In this document: piece after piece, positions 1-6,264 of the stretch | How the letters are laid out: the number at the start of each line of letters is the position of its first letter | Position numbering within the stretch: the stretch's first letter is position 1 | Origin: DATLCI01 sp046714215 | Lineage (GTDB): Bacteria; Acidobacteriota; Terriglobia; Terriglobales; Acidobacteriaceae | NCBI GenBank assembly: GCA_046714215.1 | Contig: JBKKBM010000041.1 | Location: 1-11,963, forward strand | DNA: 11,963 nt | Reading direction: 5' to 3' | Notes under the pieces: model-generated | The model's input: the letters and a program-made list of their open reading frames with translations, nothing else | Told to the model about the DNA's origin: nothing | The model's database searches: none | Program-made: the position numbers and the translations under genes

Positions 1-1
1 G

Positions 2-94
2 GTCGCAGCTGAGAAATTCCCACGAGTAGGGCTAGCGACTGCCAGTGTCGCTCATGAGGGTACGCACCGCAGCCTTCTGATATCCGCAGCATAG
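2..94 (+). CDS. C-terminal fragment of a small hypothetical protein, cut by the left edge
   Basis: An open frame enters from the left edge and stops at TAG 92-94, giving 30 visible residues. I do not recognise a named family. It does align with the hypothetical minus-strand protein at 1855-2139: both carry VA-x-EK-xx-RV-x-L, then ASV-xx-E, then GTHR-x-L, about 16 identities in 25 aligned residues. The left-edge copy lacks 13 residues, an exact 39-nt in-frame gap. Several nucleotide differences are synonymous (GTC/GTT, GAG/GAA, ACG/ACA, CGC/CGA), which argues that both were under protein-level selection. The start and full length lie outside the window, and the internal deletion may mean this is a decayed copy. 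Moderate to low confidence as a functional gene. Confidence 0.45.
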   Translation, partial: VAAEKFPRVGLATASVAHEGTHRSLLISAA

Positions 95-380
95 TAAAGA
101 GAAACGCCAAGAGATACCGCAATAGCCGAGTTCGATTTCTCCGACAATAAAGGCTGAATCTTCTGCGTAAAAACTTCATTGCTTAGCCAAGCTGGTTGGC
201 TTGAAGGCAACCATTTGTATCGTGCCATGGCATTGCGACGCTGCGGAGGCCACGACCTGCGTGGCCTTTGCCTTTGACAGCGACCGCTCGGGGGGTGTTC
301 ATGAGTCGCTTGCCGGTGGAGAGCAGCCTTAGCTCCGGACGTGTTGTCTTTGCCGCGATTGGGTGGGCTGCGTCATTAAC
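95..380. other. Intergenic stretch without a convincing gene
   Basis: I see no supported gene here. A 64-codon plus-strand frame starting at 268 has no ribosome binding site, no recognisable motif and overlaps the end of the kinase gene, so it is not called. The only structure is the hairpin listed at 247-267. Confidence 0.6.
247..267 (+). terminator. Hairpin, possible weak terminator
   Basis: AGGCCACG and CGTGGCCT form a perfect 8-bp stem around a 5-nt loop, followed on the plus strand by the T-rich TTGCCTTTG. The T tract is interrupted, and the only upstream plus-strand gene ends 150 nt earlier, so a terminator role is plausible but weak. Confidence 0.35.
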
Positions 381-394
381 CTACGATATCGTAG
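381..394. repeat. 14-bp perfect palindrome over the kinase stop codon
   Basis: CTACGATATCGTAG reads identically on both strands and includes the TAG stop of the kinase gene. It has no loop, so it could be a protein-binding site or chance. Confidence 0.4.
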
Positions 395-1616
395 CGAGAG
401 TGTTTAGTCCTGAACTCGATCTCGCTGCGAGAGCCTTTAGTTCTGCTGGCTTCTTCGGTTGACTTGGCAGAAACAATGAAAAGCAAGTACCGCTTTTTCC
501 CGGTTGTATTTTGCTGCGTACACGAATCGAGCCGCCAAGCCGATGCACGATTTCCTGAGTTACCCAAAGGCCTAGTCCGGTACCGTGATCTCCTTTGGTT
601 GTAAAAAATGGATCAAAAACGCGGATCAGTGCAGGAGGAGGTATTCCGACTCCGCTGTCTGCCACGGTAATACGAACACCCTGAATGGATGAATTCTTCC
701 ACTCCGGACGATCGTCGGCACGCACCACGATTGCACCGCCATTAGCTATAGCATCCATTGCGTTTATGAGCAGCGTTGAGAACACCTGACGAATCTCGCC
801 GGGATAGCTCTGTATCGTTCCATCCAATCGATACTGCTTCGATACAGTGATCTGTCTTGCTTCAAACTGCTTGGCATATAGGGTCACCACGCTGTCGAGT
901 ACGTCGGCGACATTGACTGCCGTCGGCGCGTGTGATTCGCGAAAAAATCCCAACGATTGCCTTACTATGTGCACGACACGTCCAAGCTCCTTCTCCGCCA
1001 ATACTGCATATGCTCGGGCTTGATCGTCCAGCCCTGGTGAGCGTTCCAGCAAAGCGAGCAGGTTGGTGACGGCTTGCAGGGGATTATTGATTTCGTGTGA
1101 CAATACAGCCGCCATACGTCCCGCGACGGCCAGTTTTTCCAACTTGATCAGAGCTGCTTGAGACTGCTTCGCTACCTTCTGCTCCGCCACGACTCGATCG
1201 TATAGTTTCTTCGTTTCCAGGTGCAGCAGACGGACTTCGAGCATGTTGTAAACGCGCATCAACACCTCGGGCAGATAGAACGGCTTACTGACGAAATCTT
1301 TCGCGCCGGCTTTCAGCGCCCGCAGCTTGTATTCCGAATTAGCGGTGAGCACAAGGACAGGAAGATAGCCGTCCGTTTCGACTTCCTTCAGGCTTTCCAT
1401 CACCTGGAATCCGTCCATGCCGGGCATCTGGAGATCGAGCAGGATCAGGGCGTAGCTGTTCTTGCGGTGAAGCTCGCAGACCTCACCCGGATGCATCGTT
1501 GACTGAACGGAAGTATAGCCGGCGCCGCGCAGCAAACCCTCGAGCATTTGGACATTGGCTTTCTGATCGTCAACAATCAGGACTTTGGCGTTAAGAATAT
1601 CGGATGAACTGACCAT
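381..1616 (-). CDS. Receiver-histidine kinase hybrid (soluble two-component sensor)
   Basis: This 411-residue protein has a receiver domain at about residues 10-128, with acidic pair D16/D17, phospho-acceptor D61 in LLDLQMP, T91 and K111 of the VSKPF motif. A short linker helix leads to a HisKA dimerisation helix with phospho-accepting H174 in SHEINNP, then an HATPase domain with N box N285, G1 DSGVGIP at 320-326 and G2 GTGLGL at 345-350. There is no membrane segment or signal peptide, so it should be cytosolic. Receiver-first architecture is typical of kinases whose autophosphorylation is modulated by an upstream kinase acting on the receiver. The ATG at 1616 has AGGTG seven bases upstream. 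It stands alone on the minus strand with no cognate output regulator beside it; the stimulus is unknown. Confidence 0.93.
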   Translation of the reverse strand: MVSSSDILNAKVLIVDDQKANVQMLEGLLRGAGYTSVQSTMHPGEVCELHRKNSYALILLDLQMPGMDGFQVMESLKEVETDGYLPVLVLTANSEYKLRALKAGAKDFVSKPFYLPEVLMRVYNMLEVRLLHLETKKLYDRVVAEQKVAKQSQAALIKLEKLAVAGRMAAVLSHEINNPLQAVTNLLALLERSPGLDDQARAYAVLAEKELGRVVHIVRQSLGFFRESHAPTAVNVADVLDSVVTLYAKQFEARQITVSKQYRLDGTIQSYPGEIRQVFSTLLINAMDAIANGGAIVVRADDRPEWKNSSIQGVRITVADSGVGIPPPALIRVFDPFFTTKGDHGTGLGLWVTQEIVHRLGGSIRVRSKIQPGKSGTCFSLFLPSQPKKPAELKALAARSSSGLNTLATIS

Positions 1617-1677
1617 AACATTTCACCTGCTTGGTTTCAGTGTTACTTTCGGCTCTTCGGAAGCGATTTACTGTTCA

Positions 1678-1691
1678 ATTGTGCGCACAAT
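1678..1691. promoter_or_regulatory. 14-bp perfect palindrome upstream of the kinase gene, candidate operator
   Basis: ATTGTGCGCACAAT is a perfect dyad about 60 bp upstream of the kinase start codon, where a dimeric regulator would be expected to bind. I could not identify a convincing sigma-70 promoter around it, so the operator role is inferred from symmetry and position only. Confidence 0.35.
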
Positions 1692-1739
1692 CTACGGCGA
1701 GGCCCTAAAAGACAATTTACATGCGCAAGAGTGCGGTCA

Positions 1740-1838
1740 CCCTCCCGTGAGGGGAGGGCGGTTCAAAACGCCCTATCTCCCGACCCAACTCCCGTTTTGA
1801 CGGGTTAGGAGATAGGGCGTTTTGAAACTGCCACCCCC
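1740..1838. repeat. Intergenic inverted-repeat element (two repeat units head to head, long hairpin)
   Basis: Two copies of a roughly 48-nt unit face each other. The left copy (1751-1798, plus) and the right copy (1838-1791, minus) share the core AACGCCCTATCTCC. Their arms, 1757-1786 and 1802-1832, can pair as a long stem containing 19 consecutive Watson-Crick pairs (1762-1780 with 1808-1826), with only a few mismatches outside it. The loop holds a second small dyad, CCCGT-TTTG-ACGGG. A third copy lies at 4524-4570. No open reading frame or transposase is associated. It looks like a REP/MITE-type dispersed palindromic element; transcribed, it would form a very stable hairpin between the genes on either side. 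Confidence 0.8.
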
Positions 1839-1854
1839 ATGAACTCTAACCGGC

Positions 1855-2139
1855 TCAGTTTGTTTTCGCAGAGAATTCAGCCTCTTCTCGCTGAGAAGTC
1901 GAACTCGGCTGTTGCGGCAGTTCTCGGTGTGTCCCTTTACTAAGCGGCGGACATTCGAAGGCAGCGATGCCGACCTCGTCCTCGACACTGGCAGGCACTA
2001 GCCGGACTCGTTGGAGTTTTTCAGTAGCAACATTGACCGAGAAATGCTCGCGATAAGTGCAAGAAATAGCCCGTCGATTCTCTAGTTTCTCTGCTGAAAA
2101 TGTATAAAACTGAACAGCGGCGCATTCAACGATTCTCAT
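1855..2139 (-). CDS. Small hypothetical protein related to the left-edge frame
   Basis: Reading from ATG 2139 gives 94 residues; an in-frame ATG at 2163 would add eight. Neither has a good ribosome binding site, so the start is uncertain. I cannot name the family. The segment with VATEKLQRVRL followed by FECP and GTHREL faintly recalls small zinc-ribbon proteins with a FECPxC motif, but the second Cys is absent here. The best evidence that it is coding is the protein-level match, with synonymous changes and an in-frame gap, to the fragment at 2-94. The C-terminal 20 residues are polar and Ser/Glu-rich. It ends 17 nt from the inverted-repeat element and diverges from the receiver-like gene, whose possible promoter would lie inside it. 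It may be a decaying member of a repeat-associated family. Confidence 0.42.
   Translation of the reverse strand: MRIVECAAVQFYTFSAEKLENRRAISCTYREHFSVNVATEKLQRVRLVPASVEDEVGIAAFECPPLSKGTHRELPQQPSSTSQREEAEFSAKTN
2103..2108 (+). promoter_or_regulatory. Possible -10 element for the receiver-like gene
   Basis: TATAAA lies 59 bp upstream of ATG 2167 and matches the sigma-70 -10 at five of six positions. No good -35 hexamer sits 16-18 bp upstream. The assignment is weak. Confidence 0.28.
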
Positions 2140-2166
2140 AAAATCGGACTGACGAAGGACCATCTT

Positions 2167-2712
2167 ATGGACAGCCAGAATGCCAACAACGCGAAACCTC
2201 CACCAACCGGTGGGGGAGCCATTACACAACCTGGCTCCGAACGGCAAAGCCAAAAAGACGGAAATGTGAAGGCCTTCCCATATTCTGTTCTGGAAGCGGG
2301 AATACAGGGAACGAAGAAAAAGAGTATTGGCGAAGATTCCATCCTGGTGGTGTCTCTAGATCAGACGCATTCCGATGTACGGCGGCAGATTTTGGAGCAG
2401 GCTGGATTTAAGGTGGTTGCGGTCACTGACATCCGAAGTTTGATTGCAGCCTGCAAGGCACAAGAATTCAGTCTTGCGATCATTGGCCATTCCATTCCGC
2501 CAGCAGAAAAAGCCCGCATCTCGCGCGAAATGAGGACGGACTGCTACAAGCATATTCCAACCTTGGAACTTCACGAGGGCAGCGATCCGGACATTGCCGC
2601 AGTAGCTTTCTCTTTCCTCCAATCAGCTACGAGTGAACCAGATGCCTTCCTCGACACTGTCAGATCGATTCGTGGCGGCTACTACAAAGTACAACAGCCT
2701 ACAGGGACTTAG
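2167..2712 (+). CDS. Degenerate receiver-domain protein (pseudo-receiver)
   Basis: This 181-residue protein has a polar, Gln/Pro/Gly-rich N-terminal extension of about 55 residues and then a receiver-like fold at about 58-166. The first strand ILVVSLD and the following helix and strand (QILEQAGFKVVAV) match CheY-type domains. The site that normally carries the phospho-acceptor Asp reads AIIGHSIPP, with Gly107 in the Asp position; only one of the usual acidic pair (D65) remains, and no clear conserved Lys follows. It is therefore unlikely to be phosphorylated in the usual way and may act as a phosphorylation-independent binding module. AAGGA seven bases before ATG 2167 supports the start. A DUF2934 gene follows 49 nt downstream on the same strand. 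The nearby kinase is on the opposite strand, so partnership is only a guess. Confidence 0.75.
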   Translation: MDSQNANNAKPPPTGGGAITQPGSERQSQKDGNVKAFPYSVLEAGIQGTKKKSIGEDSILVVSLDQTHSDVRRQILEQAGFKVVAVTDIRSLIAACKAQEFSLAIIGHSIPPAEKARISREMRTDCYKHIPTLELHEGSDPDIAAVAFSFLQSATSEPDAFLDTVRSIRGGYYKVQQPTGT

Positions 2713-2761
2713 AAGCCCGACTTTTGTTGCGCTGAAATCTAACTTACAGGAGTTCCCTCCC

Positions 2762-2965
2762 ATGGCAGTTCCGAAAAAGTCTCCCACCGCCGTTGAACAA
2801 CCGCCAACCTTCCTTGGTGCTATTCAACTCAAAGACCAGATTCGAAACCGTGCCTATGAGCTTTACGTGGCTCGCGGCAAAGAAGACGGTCGCGCGGCCG
2901 AGGACTGGCTTGAAGCAGAAGCCGAGATTCGCGGCAATCGGAAGGCCCGAGGCGTCGCAGCCTAG
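2762..2965 (+). CDS. DUF2934 family protein
   Basis: This 67-residue protein carries the DUF2934 signature at residues 26-56: IRNRAYELYVARG, then G-x-A-x-DWL-x-AEAEI. Family members are small, of unknown function and frequent in soil bacteria; the conserved part is one or two amphipathic helices rich in charged residues. The start at ATG 2762 is preferred because AGGAG lies nine bases upstream. An in-frame ATG at 2633 would overlap the preceding gene by 80 nt and add unrelated sequence. The N-terminal 20 residues are Pro/Lys-rich and probably disordered, and the C-terminus is basic (RGNRKARG), which could allow nucleic-acid contact, though this is speculation. It is probably co-transcribed with the receiver-like gene 49 nt upstream. 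Confidence 0.85.
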   Translation: MAVPKKSPTAVEQPPTFLGAIQLKDQIRNRAYELYVARGKEDGRAAEDWLEAEAEIRGNRKARGVAA

Positions 2966-3179
2966 AAACGCCATACCGGCAGCTCCTCGTTCCACTCATC
3001 GCGCTAGGAAATACGGCTGCCAAGTCCCACTAGGACCGTAAAGGATACGACAGCTCGGCTCGGGGAATTGCCGGTTTTGTCGATTGCTTCGCCAACTCCC
3101 CCGGTTACGCCGTGAAACCAACGCCGATCGTGAGCCGGACAGACCATCTTGTTTATCAGTAAGTAACTATGATGGATGA

Positions 3180-3311
3180 ATGAATCCGAAAGATCTCAAG
3201 AGTCCTTGCCCTATCTGCGGCGCACGTCCTGGAGAGCAATGCGAACTTCACACTGGAATGCCGCGAGATGAGACTCATCGGGACCGGCCTTCAGCCCGCA
3301 GGAAGCCGTAA
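3180..3311 (+). CDS. 43-residue putative zinc-binding miniprotein
   Basis: The 43-codon frame encodes CPICGARPGEQC at residues 10-21 followed by G-MPR-x-x-x-H-RDR at 26-36. Cys10, Cys13, Cys21 and His33 (with His24 as an alternative) could form a small zinc site. The pattern CP-x-CGA-x-PG-xx-C followed by an Arg/His-rich tail recurs in short bacterial zinc-finger-like proteins, often in actinobacteria; this is recalled, not searched. The start is fixed by TGA at 3177-3179 immediately before ATG 3180. The ribosome binding site is poor, the main reason for caution. It stands between the DUF2934 gene and the hydrolase on the same strand, with 214 nt free upstream. The basic C-terminus (RPSARRKP) would fit nucleic-acid binding. 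Function unknown. Confidence 0.6.
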   Translation: MNPKDLKSPCPICGARPGEQCELHTGMPRDETHRDRPSARRKP

Positions 3312-3397
3312 GCGCTCGATGCCACGCTACTCTGGTTTTTTGCGGATCATGCGGGCTTGTTCTCGAACAGAATATGGGGAAGCTTAGGAGAATCTCA

Positions 3398-4279
3398 ATG
3401 CCATTCCTTACTGTTGGTGCAGAAAACTCCAGCAACATCGACCTGTACTATGAGGATCACGGCTCTGGTAAGCCTGTTGTCCTCATCCACGGATATCCGC
3501 TGAGCGGTGCTTCCTGGGAAAAACAGTCCACGGCACTTTTAGCGGAAGGTCACCGTGTGATCACCTATGACCGTAGAGGGTTTGGCAGGTCCAGCCAGCC
3601 CGCAACGGGTTACAACTATGACACCTTCGCTGAGGACCTACACAAGCTCGTGAGCCAGCTCGAACTACGCGACTTCGCACTTGTCGGTTTCTCCATGGGT
3701 GGTGGCGAGGTTGCGCGTTACTTTGGGAAATACGGATCCAAAGGCGTGAGCAAGGCGGTAATCATTGCCGGAGTCCCGCCGTTCCTACTGAAGACGCCCG
3801 AGAATCCCGAGGGCGTAGACGGCAGTGTCTTCGACGGAATCAAGAAGGCCGTCGTCGCCGACCGTTATGCCTTCTTTGCCGAATTTTTCAAGAACTTCTT
3901 CAACACCGACGTACTGCTCGGCAAACGCGTCAGTGAGCAAGCCATACAGGCGAACTGGAATGTTGCCGTAGGCTGCTCTGCCGCAGCCAGTCTTGCTTGC
4001 GTCTCAACGTGGTACGAGGACTTCCGCGAGGACCTCACCCGCATTGATGTACCCACACTGGTCATTCACGGCGATGCGGACCGAATTCTCCCCATCGCTG
4101 CCTCTGGTTCCCGAACTGCCAAGCTTATCCAGGGAGCCCGCCTAGTGGTGGTGAAAGATGGGCCGCACTGCATAACCTGGACACATGCGGACGAAGTGAA
4201 CGCCGAGTTGGTGAATTTCCTTGGTGAAACAGGCGCGAAGCGTGCAGCCTCTGCCCCGCAAAACGAAGCGGTTGCGTGA
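3398..4279 (+). CDS. Alpha/beta hydrolase (non-heme chloroperoxidase/aryl esterase type)
   Basis: This 293-residue alpha/beta hydrolase has HGYPLSGASW (31-40) forming the oxyanion region, YDRRGFGRS (57-65), nucleophile Ser99 in the elbow GFSMGG, Asp228 in HGDADRILP and catalytic His257 in GPHCITWTH. This is the full triad and spacing of cofactor-free chloroperoxidase-like esterases, which hydrolyse esters and can form peracids from carboxylic acids and peroxide. The natural substrate cannot be read from the sequence. There is no signal peptide, so it should be cytosolic. ATG 3398 is chosen because AGGAG sits seven bases upstream; an in-frame ATG at 3374 would add eight residues without such a site. 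The C-terminal 15 residues are an Ala-rich tail. A zinc-ribbon miniprotein follows 44 nt downstream. Confidence 0.92.
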   Translation: MPFLTVGAENSSNIDLYYEDHGSGKPVVLIHGYPLSGASWEKQSTALLAEGHRVITYDRRGFGRSSQPATGYNYDTFAEDLHKLVSQLELRDFALVGFSMGGGEVARYFGKYGSKGVSKAVIIAGVPPFLLKTPENPEGVDGSVFDGIKKAVVADRYAFFAEFFKNFFNTDVLLGKRVSEQAIQANWNVAVGCSAAASLACVSTWYEDFREDLTRIDVPTLVIHGDADRILPIAASGSRTAKLIQGARLVVVKDGPHCITWTHADEVNAELVNFLGETGAKRAASAPQNEAVA

Positions 4280-4323
4280 ACAAGCCGTTGGCAGGTGCCG
4301 TTCCCGAACGAGAGTAGGAAATC

Positions 4324-4500
4324 ATGAGCGACAAAGAGATCAATCTCTTATGTAAGGGTGGCTGTGGACAGGTGTTTTCGGCTTTCCTCAGAGAGATGGC
4401 CGAACATAATACCCAAGTCGTTTGCCCAAAATGTGGCAAGGCACACGATTACGATGAGTCCGCGGAAGCAGTGAACGACCGCCCGCCAACGCCTGCCTGA
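4324..4500 (+). CDS. 58-residue zinc-ribbon miniprotein
   Basis: The 58-codon frame starts at ATG 4324 with AGGA six bases upstream and ends at TGA 4498-4500. Cys10 and Cys14 (CKGGC) and Cys34 and Cys37 (CPKCG), with 19 residues between the pairs, form a four-Cys zinc-ribbon arrangement. The C-terminal 15 residues are acidic, then Pro-rich, and probably disordered. Such small ribbons often act as structural or protein-contact modules; no specific role can be read here. It follows the hydrolase by 44 nt on the same strand and may share its transcript. A dispersed repeat copy begins 24 nt after the stop codon. The Cys pattern together with a ribosome binding site makes coding likely despite the size. 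Confidence 0.72.
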   Translation: MSDKEINLLCKGGCGQVFSAFLREMAEHNTQVVCPKCGKAHDYDESAEAVNDRPPTPA

Positions 4501-4523
4501 AGGCGATGCATGGACCCAAGCAA

Positions 4524-4570
4524 GGGGGAGGGCAGTTTTAGAACGCCCTATCTCCTAACCCGTCAAACGG
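4524..4570 (+). repeat. Single copy of the dispersed repeat unit
   Basis: This unit is nearly identical to the right-hand unit of the 1740-1838 element read on the minus strand. It shares GGGGG, GGCAGTTT, AACGCCCTATCTCCTAACC and CGTCAAA. Its 3' end holds the small dyad CCGT-CAA-ACGG. Relative to the closer copy it is in opposite orientation. No partner arm lies next to it, so it cannot form the long hairpin by itself. Confidence 0.75.
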
Positions 4571-4736
4571 CGGTGGGGCTGGTCGGTAACGGGGCCGGAA
4601 GTTGGTTGCAGGACAACCACGGGGAAGACCGGGATGAATGGCCGCGAGCCTTTCCCCGGCCGGGACCTGAGCAATAGTGAACACAGCCGATTGCCTGGCT
4701 GGTCAATCTTGAACAGCGCCCTCCTCGCCCCGGCTC

Positions 4737-4742
4737 CATAAT
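4737..4742 (+). promoter_or_regulatory. Possible -10 element for the RsbRD_N-like gene pair
   Basis: CATAAT matches the -10 consensus at five of six positions and would give a leader of about 30 nt before ATG 4778. No recognisable -35 lies 17 bp upstream. The remaining sequence from 4571 to 4736 shows only small GC-rich dyads and no gene. Confidence 0.28.
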
Positions 4743-4777
4743 TCCGCCAGTACCCATTAAGGGTCCAACGAGGCGCC

Positions 4778-5254
4778 ATGGCATCCAACACCGAAAACGT
4801 AGCAGCCGTCTTGGAGCGAGAACTCCAGGCCACCATCGACCGCTGGATGAAACGGGTCGAGGAGGTTCCGTCGCTGATGGAGGTCCGGCTCAGCCGAGAG
4901 GAGCGCATGGGCCATCTTCCGCAACTGATCGAAGACTTGATAGCGCGACTCCAGCAGGAAGAGGAAGCGGAGCGCCCGGTCACCACTTCCGCGCACGACC
5001 ACGGTGAAGTGCGGTTCGAGCAGGGCTACTCTGTGCCGATGCTGGTAGAGGAGTCACGGCTGATACAAGTCAGCATCTTTGACACGTTACGGCGGAATCA
5101 AGCGAAGCTTGATCTCACGCGGATGATGTCCGGGGTGGTGATCATTGCGGATGAATGTGATGCGCAACTGAAAGACACGGTAGAAACCTTCATGGATCTG
5201 GAAAACGAGGAAGAAGCGAGCAGCGAGAAGCAGGGAAAACCCCGGGTCGCATGA
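4778..5254 (+). CDS. Stand-alone RsbRD_N-like domain protein
   Basis: This 158-residue, mostly helical protein matches the pattern I recall for the RsbRD N-terminal domain family. It has a W-x-x-RV-xx-P segment (residues 23-31), then SREERMGHLPQLIEDL (39-54), then HG-xx-R-xx-QGYS followed by LVEESRLIQVSIF-x-TL (75-104) and IADECDAQLKDT (123-134). RsbR-family proteins are stressosome components, and this domain is typically the variable sensory half. Here no STAS domain follows, so it may be an adaptor or sensor alone. A polyglutamate linker at about 61-65 separates the two conserved halves, and the C-terminus is acidic then basic. The closest relative in the window is the C-terminal half of the next gene, 47 nt downstream and presumably in the same operon. 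GAGG precedes the start closely. Confidence 0.78.
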   Translation: MASNTENVAAVLERELQATIDRWMKRVEEVPSLMEVRLSREERMGHLPQLIEDLIARLQQEEEAERPVTTSAHDHGEVRFEQGYSVPMLVEESRLIQVSIFDTLRRNQAKLDLTRMMSGVVIIADECDAQLKDTVETFMDLENEEEASSEKQGKPRVA

Positions 5255-5301
5255 TGCGCTCGTCGCCGGCAAGGATCCGAGAATAGGTCAGCGAGAGAGT
5301 A

Positions 5302-6237
5302 ATGTTCGATTGCGTCGCCCATAACGCACTTGAAAGCGCATCCGATGCCGTCATCCATAGCTCCCGGCGGCAGGAAGCCAGGGAGCGCCGCGTGCTGCTG
5401 GTCGACGATTATGCCGGCGTCCGCACCACCATGGCGGAGGTATTGCAGCAGAACGATTTCCAGGTGGTGACGGCGGGCAGCGTGCCGGACGCGTTGCGGC
5501 TCTGCTGCAACCAAAAGTTCGACGTGTTGCTGTGTGACTTGCACATGCCGCGGCCAGGAGACGGGTTCACCGTGGTCAGCGCCATGCGCCACTGCAATCC
5601 GGAGGCCATCACCATCATCTACAGCGGCTATCCGGCGCTGGGCGCAGCCATGTCAGACATCTTGCTGCAGGCCGATGAGGTCCTGGTGAAGCCGTTGATC
5701 ATCCCCGACCTGATCACCATGATCAACCACCGGCTGGCCGAGGGCCGCGACCGTACACCCCGGGCCATCCCCGGGGACGACGCGGAATCGGTCGCCACGA
5801 TCTTACAGCGCGAATCTGCTCACACCGTTGACGATTGGCTAGAGCGGGTGAAAAATAGTCCGGAGCTGGCGCGGATCACGCTTACCGACGCCGAACGCAC
5901 GGCGCACCTGCCCCGCCTCTTCACGGATCTGATCAACCGCTTGCTGCACCCCTATCCCCTGGAAGCGCCGCCCTCCAGCGGCGCCGCCGCGCGCCTCCAC
6001 GGGGAAACCCGGCGGAAACAAGGCTATACGGCGGCGCTGATCGTGGAAGAATCCCGCATGTTGCAAGTGAGCATTTTCCGGACCCTGCAAGAGAATCTCC
6101 ACCTACTGGATTTCAGCCACGTCCTGGTCAGCGTGATGACGATTGCCGATGAAGTGGACGCCCAACTGAAGCAGACCATGGATGCCTACATCGGCGGCCA
6201 GAAGGACCCCAGCAGCAGTCTCTCGGACGTAGCCTGA
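5302..6237 (+). CDS. Response regulator with C-terminal RsbRD_N-like output domain
   Basis: This 311-residue protein has a leader of about 28 residues, then a receiver domain (29-145) with D35/D36, phospho-acceptor D79 in LLCDLHMP, S108 and K130 in LVKP, so it is intact. A linker leads to an RsbRD_N-like domain (161-298) that aligns along its full length with the preceding gene: W179-x-x-RV, AERTAHLPRL (197-206), RLHG-xx-R-xx-QGY (231-242), LIVEESRMLQVSIF (246-259) and IADEVDAQLKQT (281-292). The receiver probably gates the helical domain on phosphorylation, and the two proteins could hetero-associate through their shared domain; that is inference. No DNA-binding output is present. The start has only a modest ribosome binding site (GAGAGAG). 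A strong terminator ends the unit 28 nt after the stop. Confidence 0.87.
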   Translation: MFDCVAHNALESASDAVIHSSRRQEARERRVLLVDDYAGVRTTMAEVLQQNDFQVVTAGSVPDALRLCCNQKFDVLLCDLHMPRPGDGFTVVSAMRHCNPEAITIIYSGYPALGAAMSDILLQADEVLVKPLIIPDLITMINHRLAEGRDRTPRAIPGDDAESVATILQRESAHTVDDWLERVKNSPELARITLTDAERTAHLPRLFTDLINRLLHPYPLEAPPSSGAAARLHGETRRKQGYTAALIVEESRMLQVSIFRTLQENLHLLDFSHVLVSVMTIADEVDAQLKQTMDAYIGGQKDPSSSLSDVA

Positions 6238-6264
6238 AGAGAGTCCCTCCCCCAGCGCAATGAA

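Noticed and set aside
394..443. Direct repeat GCGAGAG-xx-TTTAGT, 33 bp apart, in the end of the kinase gene
   Set aside because: It falls in coding sequence of an Ala/Leu/Ser-rich tail and is short; likely chance or local slippage.
1740..1838. Factor-independent terminator or CRISPR-like repeat
   Set aside because: There is no T tract after the long stem, and only two inverted units without spacers; the third copy elsewhere shows a dispersed element instead.
2633..2761. N-terminal extension of the DUF2934 gene
   Set aside because: It overlaps the upstream gene, lacks a ribosome binding site and adds sequence unlike the family; ATG 2762 has AGGAG.
3061..3102. Hairpin GGGGAATTG / CAACTCCCC between the DUF2934 gene and the miniprotein gene
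   Set aside because: It has a mismatch, a loop of over 20 nt and no T tract; not convincing as a terminator.
5098..5592. 164-codon minus-strand frame
   Set aside because: It lies antisense to the RsbRD_N-like genes and is explained by codon bias of the true frames.
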